64,000 bases of DNA from Christensenella timonensis (GTDB lineage Bacteria > Bacillota > Clostridia > Christensenellales > Christensenellaceae), in assembly GCF_900087015.1 (NCBI RefSeq), contig NZ_FLKP01000002.1:2170001-2234000 (forward strand). The letters run 5' to 3'. The translations under genes were made by a program, and so were the position numbers. Positions 57,960-64,000 of the stretch are shown one piece after another; position 1 is the first letter of the stretch, and each line of letters begins with the position of its first letter. Under the pieces are notes generated by a model. It did no database searches and was not told where the DNA came from. It saw only the letters and a program-made list of their open reading frames with translations.

Positions 57960-58138
57960 CCTTATAAACGCAACTCTATTACATCATGAAATACATATAA
58001 TACTCTGTTGAAATATATAATATTTTCCAATTTCTAAGCAATGTGTACTATGACGAAATACCATTATTCTTCATCCTTTTCTTACACGATTTATTCAGTA
58101 AGTAGCATTTTACAATATATCCTATTTTAGAGCACAAG

Positions 58139-59719
58139 TTAACTGCTTTTCAGCAATTTTATATCATCACCCATATCTCGGCAAAACTGTTCATATTCTA
58201 CATTAAATATGATTTTCACCTCATATCCCCTTTTCAATTCAATTCTTGCAACCAGCTCACATAGAACCGCTCTTTTCTGTTCTAAGGGTAGGCTTTCATA
58301 TTCTTCAGCCCAGCCCTTGAACCTATCATAAGCAGGCAGAATAGATTGCATTGCCACCGCTTTATTTGCGATTTCTTTTTCCACTTCCCGTAAATTCTTA
58401 TCATAATGACTGATACGTTCCTTTTGCTCACCAATCAATTTACTGAGGTCGTTGGAATCAAAAACGCTATCCCCGGATAAGCACTTAACTATTTCATATT
58501 GCAATTTCTCCAATTTATTTTTTTCTTCTATTATAATGTGTTGTAATTCTGTACCCTTAACTTTCAATCCTCTCATTTTTGATTCATATCTCATTTTGAT
58601 GACACTCTCTTTAGGACGATCCTTTATTTTTGATAAAAGATCGCGTACCGCATTTTCTATCGCTTCGTCCACAATATTTGCCTTATATGTGGACTGACCA
58701 TCACAATTACACTTTTTTTGAGTTTTATGATAGCACACATACCGTATTCTCGGTTCCGCGTTCTTACTGGAGCGGTCAAGATTTGATGATAATCTATGCC
58801 CACAGTGTCCGCAAAAAATATTACCGGATAATAAGGCGCTTGCCCGTGCCTGCATATTGATTTGTCGGGATTCGCTTTTTGCATCCGAACGTTGGTTCAG
58901 AATATCCTGTACCTTATCAAAGACTGCTTTCTCAATAATACTGCATCTATATTTTTTATTTCGCAAGATACGCTTGATAGAACTGACGGAGATTGGTTTT
59001 CCTTCCGGTCCGGTTATTCCTGCTTCCCGCAGCTCCCGCTCAATGATATATGCTCCATATCCCATTTTAAAAACACGATAGAATATCCTCGTTCTCACCA
59101 CTTCTCCAAACTCTTTATCTGGAACCAAGTCTGGAATTGGATGTCCCTTCTTATTGATTCTCCCTTTGTGAACTGCTTTAAACCCAAGTGGAATCGGGCC
59201 ACCAGTATACAATCCTTGTTCTTTCAGTTGCTCCATACGCTGTTTTATTCGGATGGCAGTATTTTTGCTCTCCGTGTCAGCCTGCCAAAAAGTAATATAG
59301 TTCACAAGCGTATCCGCACTCGTTTCAAAGACACGCTGCCCCTCTTTCACGCTCCACATCTGGATACCGGCTTCCACTACAAACCATCGCAATAATTGTG
59401 GCGTTTCACTTTCAATTCGACCAAGGCGATCAAATTTCCAGACTAATAACACATCAAATTCCTTATTCAGCGCACGTTCTTTCAGGCTTTGGATCGCATC
59501 ACGATTGACAGCAGATATTTTGCTTCCAGATATGCCTTTTTCATACATCTCATCAATAAGCGTCCAGTTTGGCTTTGTTTTCAAAAATTTATGACAAGCT
59601 TCTTTTTGCATTGGAATCTCATCTTTGGACATATCAAAGGAATTTGTTTTATATAATTGCCCTTTGGTTGATACCCTGTACAAAATAATTACACGTAGTA
59701 TTTTATCAAACCGTTCCAT
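58139..59719 (-). CDS. Large serine recombinase
   Basis: A 526-aa site-specific integrase/transposase of the resolvase-invertase large family. The N-terminal catalytic domain contains ILYRVSTKGQ with the nucleophilic Ser, VLLVWKFDRLGR and related Arg motifs. A recombinase domain follows (IPLGFKAVHKG, ISVSSIKRILRNKKY), then a zinc ribbon (IFCGHCGHRLSS and the later Cys pair CNCDG) and a coiled coil of about 80 residues. AAGGAG sits 9 nt before the ATG at 59719 (in-frame ATG 59725 is closer). The gene is AT-rich unlike the island and housekeeping genes, consistent with transfer. Confidence 0.93.
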   Translation of the reverse strand: MERFDKILRVIILYRVSTKGQLYKTNSFDMSKDEIPMQKEACHKFLKTKPNWTLIDEMYEKGISGSKISAVNRDAIQSLKERALNKEFDVLLVWKFDRLGRIESETPQLLRWFVVEAGIQMWSVKEGQRVFETSADTLVNYITFWQADTESKNTAIRIKQRMEQLKEQGLYTGGPIPLGFKAVHKGRINKKGHPIPDLVPDKEFGEVVRTRIFYRVFKMGYGAYIIERELREAGITGPEGKPISVSSIKRILRNKKYRCSIIEKAVFDKVQDILNQRSDAKSESRQINMQARASALLSGNIFCGHCGHRLSSNLDRSSKNAEPRIRYVCYHKTQKKCNCDGQSTYKANIVDEAIENAVRDLLSKIKDRPKESVIKMRYESKMRGLKVKGTELQHIIIEEKNKLEKLQYEIVKCLSGDSVFDSNDLSKLIGEQKERISHYDKNLREVEKEIANKAVAMQSILPAYDRFKGWAEEYESLPLEQKRAVLCELVARIELKRGYEVKIIFNVEYEQFCRDMGDDIKLLKSS

Positions 59720-59725
59720 CCTCAT

Positions 59726-60440
59726 TGGCTCCTTCTACTTTTTTCTAATAATGGCTACATATAAATTGTAATAGGCACAACCTAACTACTCAAAAAATCA
59801 GCATGAGGAATTTATTCTTTTCTCGTATCCATCGAATATAATTTTGAAAATATTTTGCTTGATATTATTTGTCTCTTTACTATTATCTGTAAATTGTATA
59901 ATGACTTTATATTCTGCTTTCCTGGCTTTAGTCAGTTCTTTCCTTTCCATGCCCATTCACCACACTTCTATCATGAATAGAAAAGCAGCGGATTTATTCC
60001 GGCAAACCGTTTTGTTTCATAATCCGCTGCTTCTCCCATATATTTTAAACGCTATTATTTGACACTACTCCCCATAGCGAACGGGCAATAGCTTGAACTG
60101 ATCCTGGCAAAGATCATCACTGGAATTCCACCATCCATTTCACCGAACCGCACTCTGGGACTGAACCTCGACTATGCGGGAGTATCATTATAGGCTGTAT
60201 CAGTTATCGCGTTTCCCCATTGCCAAGTGGAGATTACAGAAGCAACATTTATCGCTCGTACCTTGGATGCGATCCTTATGACGCCGTATGGCGCAGGTAG
60301 TCCTGGCGTGTCCCCTGCTTCGCTCGTGATACAGCAACGTATTCAAGCTATTGGTTATGAGCCGTTCATTTTACTGAACGTCTATTTTTCAAGGTGCAGG
60401 GAGATAAAAAACTCCCTTCATAAACCAAGAGAAAAAACGG
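59726..60440. other. Gene-poor segment right of the recombinase
   Basis: No gene with a ribosome binding site is supported. Visible items are an inverted repeat AGCAGCGGATT / AATCCGCTGCT (about 59984-60032) with a long loop, a short leftward ORF tail around 60060-60145 ending SSVK, and a rightward open frame at 60191-60496 (VEITEATFIARTLDAIL) with no ribosome binding site. These look like fragments of element genes, but I cannot name them. Confidence 0.4.
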
Positions 60441-60776
60441 CTAAAACGTGGCACCTTGTATTAAAAATTTTTTCAAATTTTCAAGTGCTCTCTTGATTGA
60501 GTGTGAAACAGTGGTTCGGTCAACCCCTTCCTGTTTCGCAATTTGATTGATGCCGAGGCCCAAAAAGTAATGTGCATACAACCGATGCGCCTGTTTTTCC
60601 GGCAGCTTTAAAATTGCAGCGTACAGAAGATTGCGATCCAGTCTCTTTATAAGCTGTTCCTCCGCCGATGGAAATGAGAATAATGATGCGTTCTCAATTC
60701 CATCGGAATTACGCGAATACAGGCTCTCCTTACGCGAATTGTTATTTGAGCTAAATTTTTCTGGTTTTACTGTAAA
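60441..60776 (-). pseudogene. 5'-truncated sigma-70 region 4-like gene
   Basis: The open frame gives 111 residues without a usable start: it follows TGA at 60777-60779 and contains no early ATG, GTG or TTG. The C-terminal half is a sigma-like helix-turn-helix: LYAAILKLPEKQAHRLYAHYF, GLGINQIAKQEGVDRTTV, HSIKRALENLKKFL. Such short sigma-like proteins are common on clostridial conjugative elements. The missing start suggests decay, although an undetected unusual start is possible. Confidence 0.6.
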
Positions 60777-60929
60777 TCACTATGAGCAAGCCAAAGCTGC
60801 ATTACAGTTTGCCGCTGCTTTCATCGCAATAGGATAGGGAATATAGAAGTTCATTGTTAAATCCCTGACGATGTCCGTCCGAACTCGGAATCACATAAAA
60901 AAAATCCAGTAGTAAATTATGGATAACAT

Positions 60930-60956
60930 AAAAAGGCCATCCCGAAGAATGGCTTT
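60930..60956 (-). terminator. Terminator downstream of the RHS-associated small genes
   Basis: On the minus strand AAAAGCCATTC pairs with GGATGGCCTTTT around a TTCG tetraloop, followed by T. It lies 44 nt beyond the 61001 stop and closes the leftward operon. Nothing else is recognised between 60780 and 61000. Confidence 0.75.
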
Positions 60957-61000
60957 TGCTTGCTATGAAATTAGTTCTATTATAAATATCTTACAAGTAA

Positions 61001-61390
61001 TTATACCAATAAATTTGATATAGCGGTGAAAAACCACGCTATAGCAGTAATACCAAATACTGAGGAGCTTAACGCAATTACTGTCTTAATTTCTTTTTTA
61101 ATACCATAGATAAATAAAAGAACTCCTAAAAATGATAATAATATACTAATAACTAAATAAACCATGGGTAAATTAACAATCTGCGATATCTCCTGATTAT
61201 TATTATTAGGGCCTAAAAAAACAAAAATAGCTCCCATAAGAACAAAGCCAACCAATGCACCGATGATTGTCCACAAAGTGGTGTTGACTTTGGGAAATTG
61301 AGTCTTTTTTTTCGCTATTGTACGAATTATTCCGTTTGTAATTAAAACAAAAGCAATAATCAGTAAAATTGCTACAAATGTTGCGCCCAT
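61001..61390 (-). CDS. Hypothetical membrane protein downstream of the RHS gene
   Basis: A 129-aa protein with four predicted transmembrane helices (about residues 3-24, 40-60, 73-96 and 104-126) and a KKKTQFPK loop. GGAGGTGCTTTAA precedes the ATG. No family recognised. It is AT-rich like the RHS tip gene end and the lipoprotein gene, so it may belong to the same acquired module; an immunity role is a guess from position. Confidence 0.7.
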   Translation of the reverse strand: MGATFVAILLIIAFVLITNGIIRTIAKKKTQFPKVNTTLWTIIGALVGFVLMGAIFVFLGPNNNNQEISQIVNLPMVYLVISILLSFLGVLLFIYGIKKEIKTVIALSSSVFGITAIAWFFTAISNLLV

Positions 61391-61502
61391 TTAAAGCACC
61401 TCCATTCACATTTCATAATAGCAATCAAATTTTTCGTTTCAGTATGATTCAGTATTTTGTTGAGAAATATGCAGCCATTTTTCGATACATTTACTTCCAA
61501 TC

Positions 61503-62156
61503 TTAACTCCAAGTGAAACTGTTTACTATATCCAATGCAGAATCGAATATAATTTCCGGGTTATTATCAGTATAAGCACTTGCATTTACTAAGCAAACCT
61601 TCTTATCTCCTAAAATATAATACATTCTTGCTTCCATATCAGGCAAGGTAATAATATAAACAAATAAGTCATATCCTTTCTCAGTATCAGTACCTGATAT
61701 TGATACTTCCGCTTTTTCATCCATCTTCTCTATTTGCGAATTTATTGATGCAGTAATACTATCCCGTAACAACAGGCTTTCATCTTGAGTATACTCATGT
61801 GGAACAATTTCAACAGAAATATTTGAAACCCTATTTCCGTCAGACTTTTCAACATCTTTATCAATATAATATCTTTTTTCTGCTAAAGATTTCCCTTCCA
61901 TCTCCGATAGTTCAGGTGCAATACGTATTTCCGCGGGCTCGAAATAACGTCCATCTTCCATTGTAGTAAAGCCGTCATTATCAACAGAATAACTATTTGA
62001 TTCGGCTGTCGTCATTTTGTTTTCCATATTATCGGCTCCAATATCCACATCTTCTTTTAATCTCTCATTTTTATATAGATAATGAGAACAAGAGCAGAAA
62101 ACAACAAAACAGATAACCGAAATAGTAATGAAGATAATTTTTTTTAGATATTTCAT
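61503..62156 (-). CDS. Putative lipoprotein downstream of the RHS gene, candidate immunity protein
   Basis: A 217-aa protein with a signal sequence (KKIIFITISVICFVVF) and a lipobox-like CSC at residues 21-24, so it is probably membrane-anchored outside the cell. The rest is acidic, with no domain I know (VEIVPHEYTQDESLLLRDS, GYDLFVYIITLPDMEARMY). AGGAG lies 9 nt before the ATG. It follows the RHS stop by 41 nt on the same strand. The position immediately after an RHS toxin tip fits an immunity gene, although immunity to an extracellularly delivered toxin could also lie in the 61001 product. Confidence 0.7.
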   Translation of the reverse strand: MKYLKKIIFITISVICFVVFCSCSHYLYKNERLKEDVDIGADNMENKMTTAESNSYSVDNDGFTTMEDGRYFEPAEIRIAPELSEMEGKSLAEKRYYIDKDVEKSDGNRVSNISVEIVPHEYTQDESLLLRDSITASINSQIEKMDEKAEVSISGTDTEKGYDLFVYIITLPDMEARMYYILGDKKVCLVNASAYTDNNPEIIFDSALDIVNSFTWS

Positions 62157-62197
62157 GCCATTTTTCTCCTACTTTTCAAAGAAATTTTTCACTTTTG

Positions 62198-64000
62198 CTA
62201 ATTTAATCCGTAAGGGTCGTAAGTATATGTCAAATCGTATTTTCCTGTATTTGAATTATATACCACGTTACCAAATTCCAAATTTCCTTGCGCAACCCCA
62301 TCTGTGACACCATTTTTGAGTGCATTAAGAAAATCAAAGTCATCATGTGATATTGTAGTCACCGAATATGTTTCTCTGTACTGAACATGTCCATCGATCG
62401 TATAACCATATTGCCACTCAACAGGGACATTGCTATTTGCTTTTCTACTATCGACATTGATAATAGAATTACCATTTTTATCAAATAATGTCAAATTCAT
62501 ATCCATTTTGTCTTCCGGTTCAGCTCGTCCATATCCCCAAGTAGGCGTTCCTTCTCCATTTCTATATATTCCTGCTTCAATGCCTGTAACTACGCTGGTT
62601 CCTGAAATAACGCTCGGCAGATTTGCCATATAATTACCTTGCCAATGCTGAAATAAGTATTCTTGACCATTGTATTCAAACCTTGATTTACTAGTATTAA
62701 TATCCACTACTGCTTTTCCCAATACTTCATATACATCACCATATCCTAAGGCCGTATTAATCTTCCCCGGTTGCGAATACCCCTTATTGGATGAAGAATC
62801 AAATATTGTGCCATTAAAGATATTAATATTGGGTTTGTCGCTTCCGCTGTAATCAATTTCTTTTCCATTAGGGCCAGAGACAACATCCGCTTTGTTTGCT
62901 GCAACGTCAGCCCGTGCCTTTTCAAGCTCCTGATTTTTCTTTTCTCTTTCTAAATCGTCCATGCAAGCCTTTATTGCCTGCGCCTGTTCAGGGCTTGTTA
63001 TCTCAACAAAGGCGCCGTTATACATAATGCCAACCTTGTCCCCGTCATAGGCCACATCATATCCGGGGAAGGCATTCTTTACAACATTTGTCTTTCGCTG
63101 TTTTTCTTCCGCCTTTTTCTGTTGTATATAGGCATTGTAAGACGAGCGCGCCTTACTTGCAGCATATCCAACACTTTTGCCTTTGGATATATTGCGAGCA
63201 AAGGTACTGATCGCCTTATCCTTTGCCGCACCGGAATTTCGCAGCGTTGTTCTTGCAGATTTTCCGGCATCCGCTATCTGGTTGCCCAAAGCCCTGCTGC
63301 TGTTTTTAATATAATCCCCTGCATCCTTGTTAAATACGCCAACGGCGCTTCCCGCTACATAGCCCGCTCCCTCAACGATCTTTCCGCCAAGCCATGCCGC
63401 TCCTTCCGCGATTGCCCCGAAGAAATCCCCAATCTGCTCAAAGAACATCCCGCTTGGATCGCTGAAATTGACGGGGTTGTTCGCCGCATACGCATACCGG
63501 TTCATTGCTGCACTTCCTGCGCCCTGCATCTGGATGACGTCCTTCTGCGAGAACCGCATCATCTCCGGCTCGTAATACCGCATTTGCAGGTACTGCGCGC
63601 CCGTCTCCGCGCTGTAGTATTCACCGTTATATCCAAAGCCCGTGGCCTTGCCTGTCATCTGTTCCCCAAACGGCGTATAACGGCGGCTTTCCACCTGCGT
63701 ATCCTGCGTGAACGGCAGCAGGTAGTTGTACCACGCATTGTTGTAGCTGACTTCCTGCGCCACGCTTCCGCGCCCATCGTACACGTACTGCGTCTTGCGT
63801 TCCGCAAGCCCCTCCTGTGCATACATCGAAAGGCGTTCCAGCCCGTATTCATACGAGACCGTCCTGCCGCCCGTGCGCTCCATCAGCACAAGCGCGTTCC
63901 CGGCGTTGATGTCGTTCACATATTCTGTTGTGATCCACTCGTCCGGGTTTTCAGCCTCACTCGTTTCCGTCTCCAGCTTTTCGCCCAGTTCCGCAAGCTC
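62198..64000 (-). CDS. RHS-repeat protein with C-terminal DUF4474-like tip (partial)
   Basis: Open at the right edge; 600 C-terminal codons are visible. RHS/YD repeats (YVYDGRGSVAQEVSYNNAW) lead into the RHS core signature GEYYSAETGAQYLQMRYYEP and NRYAYAANNPVNFSDPSG, ending near 63450. After the core come a helical linker, a charged coiled coil (REKKNQELEKARAD) and a C-terminal domain with FEYNGQEYLFQHWQGNY, VTGIEAGIYRN and AEPEDKMDMNLTLFDKNG, resembling DUF4474. RHS proteins form a shell enclosing a C-terminal toxin. The base composition becomes AT-rich at about 63100, at the tip, as expected for an exchanged toxin cassette. Confidence 0.88.
   Translation of the reverse strand, partial: ELAELGEKLETETSEAENPDEWITTEYVNDINAGNALVLMERTGGRTVSYEYGLERLSMYAQEGLAERKTQYVYDGRGSVAQEVSYNNAWYNYLLPFTQDTQVESRRYTPFGEQMTGKATGFGYNGEYYSAETGAQYLQMRYYEPEMMRFSQKDVIQMQGAGSAAMNRYAYAANNPVNFSDPSGMFFEQIGDFFGAIAEGAAWLGGKIVEGAGYVAGSAVGVFNKDAGDYIKNSSRALGNQIADAGKSARTTLRNSGAAKDKAISTFARNISKGKSVGYAASKARSSYNAYIQQKKAEEKQRKTNVVKNAFPGYDVAYDGDKVGIMYNGAFVEITSPEQAQAIKACMDDLEREKKNQELEKARADVAANKADVVSGPNGKEIDYSGSDKPNINIFNGTIFDSSSNKGYSQPGKINTALGYGDVYEVLGKAVVDINTSKSRFEYNGQEYLFQHWQGNYMANLPSVISGTSVVTGIEAGIYRNGEGTPTWGYGRAEPEDKMDMNLTLFDKNGNSIINVDSRKANSNVPVEWQYGYTIDGHVQYRETYSVTTISHDDFDFLNALKNGVTDGVAQGNLEFGNVVYNSNTGKYDLTYTYDPYGLN

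Larger units (their letters stand above)
57960..60840. mobile_element. AT-rich remnant of an integrated element with a large serine recombinase
   Basis: Base composition falls well below the rest of the window immediately 5' of the damaged tRNA-Asn. The segment carries a complete serine recombinase, about 0.7 kb without clear genes and a 5'-truncated sigma-like gene. No transfer, replication or cargo genes remain. The left boundary is at the tRNA; the right boundary is not visible. Confidence 0.45.

Noticed and set aside
59844-60062. 72-codon rightward hydrophobic ORF
   Set aside because: TTG start, no ribosome binding site, and its second half is the arm of a DNA inverted repeat; AT-rich frames of this length arise by chance.
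60631-60837. 68-codon rightward ORF opposite the sigma-like fragment
   Set aside because: Antisense to a frame with clear helix-turn-helix similarity; no ribosome binding site.

Overview
The window looks like a piece of chromosome from an anaerobic, Gram-positive member of the Clostridia (Bacillota). A Christensenellales-type organism is my guess from the gene mix and the fairly high GC, not a demonstrated placement. The evidence is AGGAGG-type ribosome binding sites, a run of genes ordered as in the Bacillus yaaO-yabD region, a YaaT/PSP1 protein, an AbrB-family regulator, PTG-type sortase-sorted surface proteins and a six-subunit Ech-type energy-converting [NiFe] hydrogenase.

Layout. 1-2138: sugar-related genes (start of a glycyl radical enzyme, D-lyxose isomerase, DUF4432 epimerase-like protein), two of them with strong promoters and the same AAAACGTTTT palindrome. 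2193-12888: housekeeping genes (murA, corA behind a 24-codon leader ORF, DUF951, signal peptidase I, a short alaS, a PepV dipeptidase, radC, a GNAT protein) and a GntR/ABC exporter operon with a readable promoter and operator. 12935-25802: the conserved block hflX - membrane protein - yaaO-like decarboxylase - tmk - holB - yaaT - ferredoxin - trmN6 - rsmI - (abrB opposite) - comB - metG - tatD - radical SAM. 26059-34351: accessory genes, namely a tiny charged protein, an XRE/SLOG divergent pair around a 12-bp-arm palindrome, a VOC protein, an unusual operon of fucose-isomerase-like enzyme + acyl-carrier-like protein + SufS + SufE facing an AraC regulator, and a licD/GT8 pair. 34381-38474: araD, araB and a membrane-anchored PQQ-repeat protein. 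38601-48714: echABCDEF followed by hypA, hypF, hypC, hypD, hypE, apparently one transcription unit behind a structured leader; hypB and a large-subunit protease are not present. 48756-50908: a methyltransferase, a 46-aa zinc ribbon and a Gfo/Idh/MocA oxidoreductase.

51178-57771 is a surface-protein island (beta-helix adhesin, major pilin, FctA-type pilin) bracketed by two near-identical copies of a 5S rRNA 3' tail plus terminator. Two of its three genes are broken by three frameshifts, and no sortase is present. It abuts a genuine 5S rRNA gene and a tRNA-Asn whose 5' half is degenerate.

From that point the base composition drops sharply. A large serine recombinase, a stretch of debris and a 5'-truncated sigma-like gene look like the remains of a mobile element inserted at the tRNA. 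The window ends in a leftward RHS polymorphic-toxin gene (open at the right edge) with a GC-rich core, an AT-rich DUF4474-like tip and two AT-rich downstream genes that are candidate immunity factors.

Metabolically the region suggests H2 production or ferredoxin-linked ion pumping by Ech, sugar isomerisation and phosphorylation, and extensive cell-surface decoration.
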